From an uncultured Lachnospiraceae bacterium (GTDB taxonomy: Bacteria > Bacillota > Clostridia > Lachnospirales > Lachnospiraceae), in the NCBI GenBank assembly GCA_947382415.1, contig CANCYO010000060.1, positions 1-16,734 of the forward strand: DNA of 16,734 bases, read 5' to 3'. The first letter of the stretch is position 1. Each line of letters opens with the position of its first letter. A program made the translations under genes and the position numbers. This document shows, piece after piece, positions 7,394-15,434 of the stretch. A model generated the notes under the pieces. That model saw only the letters and a program-made list of their open reading frames with translations, was not told the origin of the DNA and made no database searches.

Positions 7394-10063
7394 TCACTCT
7401 GCCGTCCATCGGTTTTTTAATTTATTCTGCAGCCGGTACAATGTATTCAAGGCGTCCAGCGGCGTCAGGGTCGTAACCTCCACCTCCATCAGCTCCCTGA
7501 TGACATCCTCGTCCGTCACCGTGTCAAAAAGGCTCATCTGCGCCATATCCAGCTCGTCATAATGCGCAGACTGTCTGCCGGCGCTCTTTTTCCCGTCGAC
7601 TTTGGTGTCCACGGCGATGCTCTGCACCTTCTCGGTGATATCATTGTCCGAGAGCTGCTCCGCGATCTCCTTCGCCCGGTCGATGACCAGATCCGGCACT
7701 CCGGCCAGCTTTGCCACCTGGATGCCATAACTTCTGTCCGCGCCGCCCTTTATGATCTTGCGCAGAAAGACGATATCCTCCCCGCACTCCTTCACGGCGA
7801 TACAATAATTGTTCACATTGCTCATCTTGCCCTCCAGCTCGGTGAGCTCGTGATAATGTGTGGCAAAGAGAGTCTTTGCACCCAAAAGCTTCCGGTTGCT
7901 GATATGCTCGATGACGGCCCACGCGATAGAAAGTCCGTCAAAAGTAGAGGTCCCGCGCCCGATCTCATCCAGAATCAGCAGGCTGTTTGCCGTGGCATTC
8001 CGCAGGATATTAGCCACCTCATTCATCTCAACCATGAAGGTAGACTGCCCGCTGGCCAGGTCATCCGACGCGCCCACCCGGGTAAAAATGCGATCCACAA
8101 TACCGATATTTGCCGACTTTGCAGGAACGAAGCAGCCGATCTGGGCAAGCAGCACGATCAGTGCGGACTGGCGCATATAGGTAGACTTTCCCGCCATATT
8201 CGGCCCGGTGATCACGCTGATACAGTGGCTGCCATTGTCCAGATACGTGTCGTTCGCAATGAACAGATCGTTGGAGATCATCTGTTCCACCACCGGATGC
8301 CGCCCCTCTCTGATATCGATGATCCCCTTCTCATTCAGCTTCGGCCGCACATAGCGATTACGCTCCGCCACCACGGAGAGCGCGGCAAACACGTCCAGTC
8401 TCGCAATGGCCTTGGCCGTCTGCTGGATCCGCTCGATCTGTCCGGATACGGAATCTCTCACCCTGCAGAACAGGTCATACTCCAGAGTCTGCAGCTTGTC
8501 CTCCGCATTCAGGATCGTGTCCTCCAGCTCCTTCAGCTTCTGGGTCGTATAGCGCTCCGCGTTTGCAAGCGTCTGTTTTCTGATATAATCCTCCGGCACC
8601 AGATTCTGGTAAGAATTGGTCACTTCAAAATAATATCCGAACACCTTATTGTATTTTATCTTCAGATTTTTGATGCCTGTGCGCTCTCTGTCCTGCTCTT
8701 CAAGTTCTGCCAGCCATTGTTTTCCGTCCCGTCTGGCGCTCCGCAGCCTGTCGATGGTCTCGTCAAAACCGTCCCGAATGATACCGCCCTCCCGGATGGT
8801 GATGGGCGGCTCCTCCTCTATGGCCTGTTGAATCAACTGATAAATATCTCCCAGCTCGTCAATCTCCTCATGAATCAGGGACAATTCCGCACCCTTAAAA
8901 TTCTGCAGCACTGTCCTGATATGAGGCAGCATCTCAAGCGAGTTCCTGAAAGCGATCAAATCTCTGGGATTTGCGGTCTTATAGGTTACTTTGGACAGAA
9001 GCCGCTCCAGATCATAAATCGGATTCAGGTATTCCCGCATCTCATCCCGGGCAAACACATCCCCGTTCAGCTCCTCAATGGCATCCAGCCTCCGCTCCAT
9101 GGACGCTTTGTCGATTAACGGCTGCTCGATATAGCTCCGCAGAGTTCTGCCGCCCATGGCAGTCTTCGTCTTGTCCAGCACCCAGAGCAGAGAACCGCGT
9201 TTTTGTTTTTCACGAAGAGTTTCCGTGAGCTCCAGATTCCGTCTGGTGGAGCTGTCCAGAAGCATGTATTTGCTGGTGAGATAAGGATAAATATGTGTAA
9301 AATGCTCCAGATTATTTTTCTGTGTCTCGTACAGATATTGAAGCAGCGCCCCTGCCGCCAGCAGGCCGATAGGAAAATCCTCCACCCCCAGCCCGATCAG
9401 GGTATTCACCTTAAAATGCCGCATCAGTTCTCTCCGGCATCCCTCATCATCAAAAAAATGCGATTCCAGCACATTCACGGATATGTGAAGCCGCTCGCGC
9501 AGATCCGCCATGTCCATACCGCTGACCAAAAAAGCATCATTGCAGATGATCTCCGACGGCTCATACTTCATCAGCTCATCCATGAGCTTTTTCAAGTCTT
9601 CCACCTCTGTCACATAATAATCCCCTGTAGTCACGTCCGCAGCGGAAATGCCGATCCCGTCGGAAGTATAGGCGATACACAGCAGATAATTATTTCTGGA
9701 TTCCTCCAGAGACTGCATATTCAGATTGGTGCCCGGCGTCACGATCCGTACGATATCCCGTTTTACCAGCCCCTTTGCCAGTTTCGGATCCTCAAGCTGT
9801 TCACAGATCGCCACCTTATAGCCCTTCCCCACCAGCTTTGTCAGATAGCTCTCCACAGCGTGATAGGGTACGCCGCACATGGGAGCCCGCTCCTCCTGCC
9901 CGCAGCTTCTGCCTGTCAGCGTGAGCTCCAGCTCTTTGGACGCCGTCAGCGCATCCTCATAAAACATCTCATAAAAATCACCCAGACGATAAAATAAAAT
10001 ACAGTCGGGGCATTGTTTCTTGGTCTCCATATACTGCTGCATCATGGGAGTCAATTCCGGCAC
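7394..10063 (-). CDS. mutS: DNA mismatch recognition protein MutS
   Basis: MutS binds mismatches as a dimer and recruits MutL. The 889 residues show the N-terminal MELTPMMQQY-type start and the mismatch-wedging motif GDFYEMF (Phe30, Glu32). The C-terminal ABC-type ATPase has Walker A GPNMAGKST (620-628), signature-region phrases ASDDLASGQSTFMVEM, Walker B LLILDEIGRGTSTFDG (Asp699, Glu700) and the switch ATHYHELTELE. The C-terminal tail has the beta-clamp-like stretch MAQMSLFD. The start codon is GTG (10061-10063) with AGGAG nine bases upstream, which aligns with the family N-terminus. It is the first gene after the promoter at 10160-10188, and mutL, miaA and the PLP enzyme follow on the same strand. 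Confidence 0.98.
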   Translation of the reverse strand: MPELTPMMQQYMETKKQCPDCILFYRLGDFYEMFYEDALTASKELELTLTGRSCGQEERAPMCGVPYHAVESYLTKLVGKGYKVAICEQLEDPKLAKGLVKRDIVRIVTPGTNLNMQSLEESRNNYLLCIAYTSDGIGISAADVTTGDYYVTEVEDLKKLMDELMKYEPSEIICNDAFLVSGMDMADLRERLHISVNVLESHFFDDEGCRRELMRHFKVNTLIGLGVEDFPIGLLAAGALLQYLYETQKNNLEHFTHIYPYLTSKYMLLDSSTRRNLELTETLREKQKRGSLLWVLDKTKTAMGGRTLRSYIEQPLIDKASMERRLDAIEELNGDVFARDEMREYLNPIYDLERLLSKVTYKTANPRDLIAFRNSLEMLPHIRTVLQNFKGAELSLIHEEIDELGDIYQLIQQAIEEEPPITIREGGIIRDGFDETIDRLRSARRDGKQWLAELEEQDRERTGIKNLKIKYNKVFGYYFEVTNSYQNLVPEDYIRKQTLANAERYTTQKLKELEDTILNAEDKLQTLEYDLFCRVRDSVSGQIERIQQTAKAIARLDVFAALSVVAERNRYVRPKLNEKGIIDIREGRHPVVEQMISNDLFIANDTYLDNGSHCISVITGPNMAGKSTYMRQSALIVLLAQIGCFVPAKSANIGIVDRIFTRVGASDDLASGQSTFMVEMNEVANILRNATANSLLILDEIGRGTSTFDGLSIAWAVIEHISNRKLLGAKTLFATHYHELTELEGKMSNVNNYCIAVKECGEDIVFLRKIIKGGADRSYGIQVAKLAGVPDLVIDRAKEIAEQLSDNDITEKVQSIAVDTKVDGKKSAGRQSAHYDELDMAQMSLFDTVTDEDVIRELMEVEVTTLTPLDALNTLYRLQNKLKNRWTAE

Positions 10064-10093
10064 GTCTCTACACTCCTGTTCTTCTCAAGTAAC

Positions 10094-10150
10094 ATCCACA
10101 AATTCTGGCCAGGTTGATCAAAACAAACAAAATCTACAAATTCTGCCAGG
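10094..10150 (-). repeat. Direct repeat pair in the mutS leader
   Basis: Copy one is 10094-10113 and copy two is 10132-10150. They match apart from one substitution and one single-base gap. In transcription order each copy reads CCTGGC(C)AGAATTTGT followed by A/GGAT. The promoter predicts a start near 10153, so both copies lie in the 5' untranslated leader, the first almost at its 5' end, about 38 bases apart. They could be operators or RNA-protein sites; nothing here identifies a factor. Confidence 0.75.
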
Positions 10151-10159
10151 CCATCCCAA

Positions 10160-10188
10160 ATCATACCACAAAATGTAGTATTTGTAAA
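10160..10188 (-). promoter_or_regulatory. Predicted strong sigma-A promoter for mutS-mutL-miaA
   Basis: On the minus strand the -35 is TTTACA (10188-10183), the spacer is exactly 17 bases, and the -10 is TATGAT (10165-10160), preceded by TGG as an extended -10. Each hexamer matches consensus at five of six positions. It lies in the 147-base gap between the nitroreductase stop and mutS, about 97 bases before the mutS GTG. I see no terminator for the upstream gene in the gap, so some read-through from miaB is possible. Confidence 0.8.
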
Positions 10189-10210
10189 TCTCCGTTTCAA
10201 TCTATATAAT

Positions 10211-10759
10211 CTATATAGTGCTATCTACATAATACACATAATCGCTCTTTCTCTCCTTCGCCTCAGGCTCCTCACAATCGGGATAACCCAGCACACAATG
10301 CCCGATTCCCTCATAATCGCCTTCGATTCCCAGAACCTTTAAAATCTCCCGGCCCTCCTCAGAGGCAAATTCCTCCTTTGCCCGGTGAATCCAACAGCTT
10401 CCGATCCCTTCCGCATGGGCGGCAAGCATCAGATTACCCATCACAAGGCTTCCGTCGTAGATATAAGTGCCAATATTTTTGTCCGCCAGCACTACAAGCA
10501 CCACCGGAGCGCCGTAAAAAGGGTCAAATCCCTCTCTGCCCATAATGGCCGCATTCATCCGGGAAAGCCTGTCCCGAAGACCTTTATCCGTCACTGCCAG
10601 AATAATGGGAGACTGTTTCCCCATTCCGGTGGCCGCATAGGTTCCCGCCTCACAGATCCGTCTGATGCTCTCCACGGGCACCATATCCGGTTTGAATTTC
10701 TTGATGCTTCTTCTTGTCATGATGTTTTCCAAAACTGCGTTCCTGTTTTCCGTTTGCAT
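10211..10759 (-). CDS. Nitroreductase-family flavoprotein
   Basis: This 182-residue protein is of the FMN-dependent nitroreductase superfamily, which transfers electrons from NAD(P)H to varied acceptors; the physiological substrate cannot be read from sequence. Signatures are MTRRSIKKF near the N-terminus (FMN phosphate-binding Arg/Ser), APVVLVVLADK, the helix GSLVMGNLMLAAHAEGIGS followed by CWI, and the C-terminal GHCVLGYP. It is short but within range for small single-domain members. The ATG at 10757-10759 has a strong AGGAGG six bases upstream. The open frame extends to 10843, but those 28 extra codons would overlap miaB and look unlike the family. It follows miaB by 38 bases, so the two are probably one transcript. 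In Bacillus this slot near miaB and mutS holds other genes, so it may be a lineage-specific insertion. Confidence 0.9.
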   Translation of the reverse strand: MQTENRNAVLENIMTRRSIKKFKPDMVPVESIRRICEAGTYAATGMGKQSPIILAVTDKGLRDRLSRMNAAIMGREGFDPFYGAPVVLVVLADKNIGTYIYDGSLVMGNLMLAAHAEGIGSCWIHRAKEEFASEEGREILKVLGIEGDYEGIGHCVLGYPDCEEPEAKERKSDYVYYVDSTI

Positions 10760-10797
10760 TACACTCCTCCTGTTTGGCCCGCCACAGACAGGCTGTT

Positions 10798-12249
10798 TCA
10801 AACTTTCCGGGCCTGATGTCCCATATAGTAAAACCCATGGCACTCCTCCAGATGCACCGGCACGATCTGCCCGATGAGAGAGGCATCCCCGGGGAAATGA
10901 ACCAAGATGTTGTTTGACAGACGCCCCGTCACGAGGCTTGCGTCATTCTCATTGATCTCCTCCACCAGCGCCTCCATGACCCGGCCTTGATACCGGGCAA
11001 CCTGCGCTCTCGCCACATTCTGCACCGTCTCAAGCACTTTGTCGAAATTTTTCTGCACCTGTTCCCGGGGCACCTGTTCCATGTCCGCAGCAGGAGTGCC
11101 CGTACGTCTGGAATAGATAAACGTAAACGCGTTATCATAGCGCACCTGCCTGATGACGTCGATGGTCTCCTCCACATCCGCCTCCGTCTCCCCCGGAAAT
11201 CCCACGATAATATCCGTAGTCAGCGCTATATCCGGAATCTCCCGGCGGATCTTAGCCGCCAGCGCCAGATACTGCTCCTTTGTGTAACGCCTGTTCATGG
11301 CGTTCAGAATTCTGGTGGAGCCTGCCTGTACCGGCAGATGCAGATGCCTGCATATCTTTTTTGACTCCTTCATCACCTGAATCAGCTCATCTGACAGATC
11401 CTTGGGATGGGAAGTCATGAAACGGATGCGCTGCAGCCCCTCAATCTGTTCCACCTCCCGGAGAAGCTGCGCAAACGTGATGGGCCTGTCCAGATTTTTC
11501 CCATAAGAATTGACATTCTGCCCAAGCAGCATGATCTCCACCACGCCGTCCGCCACCAGCGCCTCTATCTCCCGCAGGATATCCCCGGGCTCTCTGCTGC
11601 GCTCCCTGCCGCGCACATAGGGGACGATACAATAACTGCAGAAATTGTTGCAGCCAAACATGATATTGATACCGGATTTAAACGGGTACTTCCTCTCCAC
11701 GGGCAGATTTTCCACAATGCGGTCCGTATCCTCCCAGATATCCACCACCATATCGCTCTGCTCATATACCGTATACAACAGCTCCGCAAATTTGTAGATA
11801 TTATGCGTACCAAAGAGCAGATTCACAAAGGGATAGCTCTTCTTTATCTTCTCCACCGCCGAAGCCTCCTGAGCCATACATCCGCACAGAGCAATCTTCA
11901 TATGGGGATTCTTGCGCTGATACCCTTTCAGCTCCCCCAGCCTGCCATACACCCGCTGATTGGCATTATCCCGAACCGTGCAGGTATTCATGATCACAAA
12001 ATCCGCGTCTTCCTCCTCCGTTATCTCATATCCTATAAGGCGCAGGACTCCCACCAGTTTCTCAGAGTCCCTGGCATTCATCTGACATCCCATATTCAAT
12101 ACAAAAGCTTTCGGCAGACGCTTATTATGTTTCTCAAACGCCTTCACCCACTCCCGGCATTTTGCCATAAAGTAGTACTGCCTGGACGGTTCCTCTGTAG
12201 GCGGCTCTGTATTGATATCTATTTTATCTAATTCAATTTCATTGTACAT
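10798..12249 (-). CDS. miaB: tRNA-2-methylthio-N6-dimethylallyladenosine synthase MiaB
   Basis: MiaB is a radical-SAM methylthiotransferase that converts i6A37, made by MiaA, to ms2i6A37. The 483 residues have an N-terminal extension of about 45, then the UPF0004 domain with the auxiliary-cluster cysteines Cys55 (NMGCQMN), Cys90 (NTCTVR) and Cys124 (CGCMAQ). The radical-SAM CxxxCxxC follows at 200-207 (CNNFCSYC). Downstream are MLLGQNVNSYG, HLPVQAGS and DIIVGFPGETE, and then a C-terminal TRAM-type domain from about 420. The long N-terminal extension is usual for clostridial members. The ATG at 12247-12249 has a GGGAG Shine-Dalgarno at an unusually long distance of about 13 bases. A possible terminator at 12292-12347 lies just upstream. 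Confidence 0.97.
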   Translation of the reverse strand: MYNEIELDKIDINTEPPTEEPSRQYYFMAKCREWVKAFEKHNKRLPKAFVLNMGCQMNARDSEKLVGVLRLIGYEITEEEDADFVIMNTCTVRDNANQRVYGRLGELKGYQRKNPHMKIALCGCMAQEASAVEKIKKSYPFVNLLFGTHNIYKFAELLYTVYEQSDMVVDIWEDTDRIVENLPVERKYPFKSGINIMFGCNNFCSYCIVPYVRGRERSREPGDILREIEALVADGVVEIMLLGQNVNSYGKNLDRPITFAQLLREVEQIEGLQRIRFMTSHPKDLSDELIQVMKESKKICRHLHLPVQAGSTRILNAMNRRYTKEQYLALAAKIRREIPDIALTTDIIVGFPGETEADVEETIDVIRQVRYDNAFTFIYSRRTGTPAADMEQVPREQVQKNFDKVLETVQNVARAQVARYQGRVMEALVEEINENDASLVTGRLSNNILVHFPGDASLIGQIVPVHLEECHGFYYMGHQARKV

Positions 12250-12285
12250 TTTTCTTGACTTTCTCCCTTATCTATCATACAATTG

Positions 12286-12347
12286 AAAAATAAGAAATGA
12301 GTTTTTAACCGTACAGCTTTATTGCTCAAGCGGGGTACTCGTTTCTT
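12286..12347 (-). terminator. Probable intrinsic terminator or leader hairpin between pepT and miaB
   Basis: An 11-base stem (12337-12347 with 12292-12302, one mismatch) encloses a loop that can form a smaller GCTT/AAGC stem. On the minus strand it is followed by ATTTTT (12291-12286), and on the plus strand by a T-rich run as well, so it could act in both directions. It lies about 100 bases after the pepT stop and 43 before miaB. That leaves little space for a separate miaB promoter after it, so attenuation of miaB is an alternative. The gap 12250-12446 holds nothing else I can support. Confidence 0.5.
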
Positions 12348-12446
12348 TTTTTATATTTAAAATGTCATACAAATACAGTTTAATCTTCCGTGATTCTTTT
12401 TTCCTCTCGCAACTTTTCAAAATCCTGTTTCAGATGGCACTCATCC

Positions 12447-13685
12447 TCAAACAGTATTTTTACCGTAACGCTGTGCCAGTCTCACCAACAGCTCGGTTAT
12501 CTGCTCCATGGACTGCACACACGCAAACTCATATCTGCCGTGGAAGTTTTCCCCGCCGGTACAGAGATTGGGACAGGGCAGTCCCATAAAGGAGAGTCTT
12601 GCTCCGTCCGTGCCGCCCCTGATGGGAATGACTTTGGGCTCAATTCCAAGCTCCTCCAAAACCGCTTTTGCGTTGTCGATCAGATGCATGTGGGGAAGAA
12701 TGACCTCTTTCATATTGTAGTAAGAGTCCTTCAGCTCCACAGTCACTGTACCCTCGCCATATTTTATATTCAGAAAATTTACACAGTCCAGAAAAACTTT
12801 TTTCTTTTTTTCGAATAAATTTCGATTGTGATCCCGGATAATATAATCCGCCACCGTCTCCTCCACATTTCCGCGGATACTGTCCAGATGATAAAATCCC
12901 TCATACCCTTCCGTATACATGGGATTTTCCGCAACGGGCAAAAGTCCCTGAAACTCCTGCGCGATGAGAATGGCATTTTTCATTCTGCCTTTGGCGTCCC
13001 CGGGATGTACGCTCCTGCCGTGAACCGTAAGCCTGGCCCCGGCGGCATTAAAGTTTTCATATTCCAGCTCTCCCAGCGCGCCGCCATCCACCGTGTAGGC
13101 AAAGTCCGCCCCAAACAGCTCCACATCAAAGCAGTCGGCGCCGCAGCCCACTTCCTCGTCAGGGGTAAATCCAATCCGGATCTTTCCATGCCCGATCTCA
13201 GGATGCCCAAGCAGAGTCTCGGCCATGGCCATGATCTCCGCCACCCCGGCCTTGTCGTCCGCTCCCAGCAGCGTGGTTCCATCCGTCACGATCAGATCCT
13301 TCCCCACATATCCGGACAGATTCGGAAAATCTTCCGTCTTCATGACGATATTTAACTGCTCATTCAGCACGATATCTGCGCCGTCATACCCCTCAACTAT
13401 ACGGGGCTTCACATCCGTGCCGGTCACCGCAGGGGAAGTGTCCATGTGCGCCACAAAACCCAGAACCGGACTCTCCTCATATCCCGGAGACGCAGGAACG
13501 GAGGCATAGACATAACAATGCTCCTCATCGTAAACAATCTCCTGCGCTCCCATCTCTGTGAGCTCCCGCACCAGCATCCCGGCCAGATCATGCTGTTTCA
13601 CGGTGCTGGGAATCACTGGAGAATCCTCAGCCGACTGTGTATCTACACGCACATATCTCATAAAGTTTTCTATCGTCTTTGTCAT
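12447..13685 (-). CDS. pepT: Peptidase T (aminotripeptidase, M20 family)
   Basis: PepT is a cytosolic dizinc aminopeptidase that removes the N-terminal residue of tripeptides. The 412 residues carry AHMDTSP (zinc His80, catalytic-site Asp82), LLGADDKAG (bridging Asp143), FTPDEEVG (Glu177 and Glu178), YTVDGG (Asp200) and GGENFHGRYEF (His382). This layout closely parallels the positions known in E. coli PepT. I chose the ATG at 13683-13685, which has AAAGGA ten bases upstream and gives the family start MTKTIENFMRYV. The frame opens at 13706 without a ribosome site. It lies 79 bases after the symporter gene, so peptides may be cut and amino acids imported by neighbouring functions. Confidence 0.97.
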   Translation of the reverse strand: MTKTIENFMRYVRVDTQSAEDSPVIPSTVKQHDLAGMLVRELTEMGAQEIVYDEEHCYVYASVPASPGYEESPVLGFVAHMDTSPAVTGTDVKPRIVEGYDGADIVLNEQLNIVMKTEDFPNLSGYVGKDLIVTDGTTLLGADDKAGVAEIMAMAETLLGHPEIGHGKIRIGFTPDEEVGCGADCFDVELFGADFAYTVDGGALGELEYENFNAAGARLTVHGRSVHPGDAKGRMKNAILIAQEFQGLLPVAENPMYTEGYEGFYHLDSIRGNVEETVADYIIRDHNRNLFEKKKKVFLDCVNFLNIKYGEGTVTVELKDSYYNMKEVILPHMHLIDNAKAVLEELGIEPKVIPIRGGTDGARLSFMGLPCPNLCTGGENFHGRYEFACVQSMEQITELLVRLAQRYGKNTV

Positions 13686-13746
13686 AGTATCAGTATCCTT
13701 TCTCATCGATTTGTAATAAGTATAACCGTGATTGAAACATACTCAT

Positions 13747-13775
13747 ACCATACCAAAAATCGAATCAACTTGCAA
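13747..13775 (-). promoter_or_regulatory. Candidate weak promoter for pepT
   Basis: On the minus strand TTGCAA (13775-13770), 17 bases, then TATGGT (13752-13747) preceded by TGG. Each hexamer matches consensus at four of six. The -35 overlaps the last codons of the symporter gene. It could serve pepT separately, but cotranscription with the symporter is equally possible. Confidence 0.35.
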
Positions 13776-15222
13776 TCCCACTTTGCCTGTCATAGCGACG
13801 AATTTCGCTGCAGATACCGTCTCTTCTGAGACTCAGCACCAAAATTCCGATCAGATTCGGCACAGCCATCAGCCCGTTGCAGATATCGGAAAAATTCCAC
13901 ACAATCTCCAGAGAACATACCGCCCCCACAAAGACGATCAGAACATAGACAAAACGATACCAGATATTATACCGTGTCCCGCCAATCAGAAATTCAAATG
14001 CTTTTTCCCCCTGATAAGCCCACGCCACGATAGTCGCAAAGGCAAACAGGATAATGCTGACGCTCACAAAACGGGCACCCCAGACCCCGTATGTCGCACT
14101 GAATACTGCAATGGTAAGCTCCGTTCCATTCAGGAGTTCTCCAGAAGGTGCGGTCGTTCCAAGCAGTCCCGAAGTGACAAAGGCAAGCCCGGTCAGCAGG
14201 CAGATGATCATTGTGTCCAGAAACACTCCTGTCATGCTGATATAACCCTGACGGACATAATCCTCCGTGTCCGTAGCCGCCGCAGTGATGCCCGCGGCCC
14301 CCAGACCCGCCTCGTTGGAGAATACTCCCCGGGATACGCCCATACGGATGGATTTCGACAGGGACAATGACGCCATCACCGTGAGATTTCCCAGAAAACC
14401 TCCCGTCATGGCCTGCGGAGCAAAAGCCATGACCACAATCGCGCCCAGCCCCTGGGGTATACGGCCCATATTAAAAAAGATCACACCCAATGTCCCCAGA
14501 ATATAAAATCCTCCCATAAAAGGAACCAGCACTCTGGTCACTCTGGTGATGGAACCAAGTCCGCCCAACACCACAAGGATCGTGGCGATAGTCACCGACA
14601 GTCCTGTCATGGCAACCGGGGCGTCAAAGGTCACCCGGCATGCCTCCGCAATGGAATTGGACTGTGTCATATTGCCCATGCCAAAGGAGGCCGCCACTGC
14701 AAAAAAGGCATAAGCAAGCGCCAGAAAACGCCCTACCTGACCGCCGTGTCTCCCTCTGGTCCGCGGCAGCGCATTCTGCAGAATATACATAGGGCCGCCC
14801 ACACGCTCACCCTGCTCATTATATGTATGATACTTTACCGCCAGCGAGCTCTCCACCAGCTTGGTGGCAAGCCCCAAAACACTGGCCGCCAGCATCCACA
14901 GCAAAGCTCCCGGACCTCCCAACACCATGGCGGTGGCCACCCCCACAATATTCCCTGTTCCTATGGTGGCGGCAAGCTCCGTGGTCAGGGAGGCAAACGG
15001 TGACATCCCGCCTGTGCCGCGCCGTCTCCTGCGCTCTCTTCTCCTGCCATCCTTTCCATACTCCGGCTCCAGTCCAAGAACACAGCGCAGGGCAAATTTC
15101 AGCCTTCTGACCGGCAGAAAATGCAGCCTCAGCATCAGCCAGGCCCCCGTCCCCAGCATAAAGATCAGAAGCCATGGGCCCCATATCAGTTCATCCAATC
15201 TGGCAATCCACTCAGATATCAT
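13765..15222 (-). CDS. Alanine/glycine:cation symporter family protein (AGCS)
   Basis: This 485-residue polytopic membrane protein takes up small neutral amino acids with sodium, as in the AGCS/AlsT family. Key family segments are SPFASLTTELAATIGTGNIV and GVATA (about 75-100), GGPMYILQNAL, the loop FSNEAGLGAA (about 305-315) and DTMIICLLTGL. About ten to eleven hydrophobic helices are visible. The ATG at 15220-15222 has GGGGAG six bases upstream. An arginine-dense cytoplasmic loop (RRRERRRRRG, about 60-69) precedes the first conserved block; family members carry a basic loop here, but this one is extreme. The substrate (alanine or glycine) is not resolved. It sits next to the boundary of the accessory DNA, behind a hairpin at 15263-15290. 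Confidence 0.95.
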   Translation of the reverse strand: MISEWIARLDELIWGPWLLIFMLGTGAWLMLRLHFLPVRRLKFALRCVLGLEPEYGKDGRRRERRRRRGTGGMSPFASLTTELAATIGTGNIVGVATAMVLGGPGALLWMLAASVLGLATKLVESSLAVKYHTYNEQGERVGGPMYILQNALPRTRGRHGGQVGRFLALAYAFFAVAASFGMGNMTQSNSIAEACRVTFDAPVAMTGLSVTIATILVVLGGLGSITRVTRVLVPFMGGFYILGTLGVIFFNMGRIPQGLGAIVVMAFAPQAMTGGFLGNLTVMASLSLSKSIRMGVSRGVFSNEAGLGAAGITAAATDTEDYVRQGYISMTGVFLDTMIICLLTGLAFVTSGLLGTTAPSGELLNGTELTIAVFSATYGVWGARFVSVSIILFAFATIVAWAYQGEKAFEFLIGGTRYNIWYRFVYVLIVFVGAVCSLEIVWNFSDICNGLMAVPNLIGILVLSLRRDGICSEIRRYDRQSGIAS

Positions 15223-15257
15223 CGTCCGCTCCCCGGGAAGCTTTGATTATTGGTATG

Positions 15258-15290
15258 AAAAAGCTGCCTGTACTTATTCATACAGGCAGC
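15258..15290 (-). terminator. Strong intrinsic terminator upstream of the symporter gene
   Basis: A perfect 10-base stem, GCTGCCTGTA (15263-15272) with TACAGGCAGC (15281-15290), encloses an 8-base loop. On the minus strand five T residues (15262-15258) follow immediately. This would stop transcripts coming from the toxin-antitoxin and orphan-tail region. A weaker T-run also follows on the plus strand. Only about 35 bases separate it from the symporter ATG, so the symporter needs a promoter inside this stretch (AATAAT near 15246-15251 is the best -10-like sequence, with a poor -35), or it is controlled through read-through. I looked for a glycine riboswitch here and saw none. Confidence 0.85.
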
Positions 15291-15324
15291 CCAAATTTTT
15301 CCTATAAAATATTATGCCATGACC

Positions 15325-15434
15325 TTAACTCTCACATCTGTCAAAACCGGGGTTAAAGGCATAGAAGTTCTTCGCGTTCAATTTATCCTGTGTGATGCGC
15401 AGACCTTCACCGAAACGGGAGGATTGAAGTAAAT
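15325..15434 (-). pseudogene. Orphan C-terminal coding tail of an unknown protein
   Basis: A minus-strand frame ends at TAA (15325-15327), and its last residues look protein-like: RFGEGLRITQDKL, then NFYAFNPGFDRC just before the end. It has no start codon or ribosome site of its own. The frame stays open to the right, running into the 3' end of relE in a different register, so the original 5' part of the gene is absent. The strong terminator just downstream suits the end of a real gene. It may be the remnant of a gene cut by insertion of the relBE/recombinase segment, or a decayed element gene. I do not recognise the family. The boundary at 15434 is set by the relE stop and is approximate. 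Confidence 0.45.

Noticed and set aside
7562..9118. Long plus-strand frame of 518 codons opposite mutS
   Set aside because: It is a shadow of the mutS coding strand, with no ribosome site and low-complexity His/Leu/Arg content. mutS itself has every expected motif.
10760..10843. Longer N-terminus for the nitroreductase
   Set aside because: The extra 28 codons overlap miaB and lack a ribosome site, while the ATG at 10759 has a near-perfect one.
12380..12475. A short open frame past the pepT stop with protein-like, Glu/Lys-rich codons ending at TAA 12380
   Set aside because: It has no start codon or ribosome site, overlaps the pepT end in another register, and is about 30 codons long. Chance or a decayed gene tail cannot be told apart.
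15223..15330. Possible glycine riboswitch upstream of the symporter
   Set aside because: AGCS genes are often under glycine riboswitches, but I find none of the conserved aptamer cores in this leader, only a simple hairpin terminator.
15331..15350. TTGACA-like hexamer (minus strand) as a -35 for the symporter
   Set aside because: The only -10-like sequence downstream (CATAAT at 15316-15311) is 22 bases away, which is too far for a sigma-A promoter. Transcripts would also meet the terminator before the gene.
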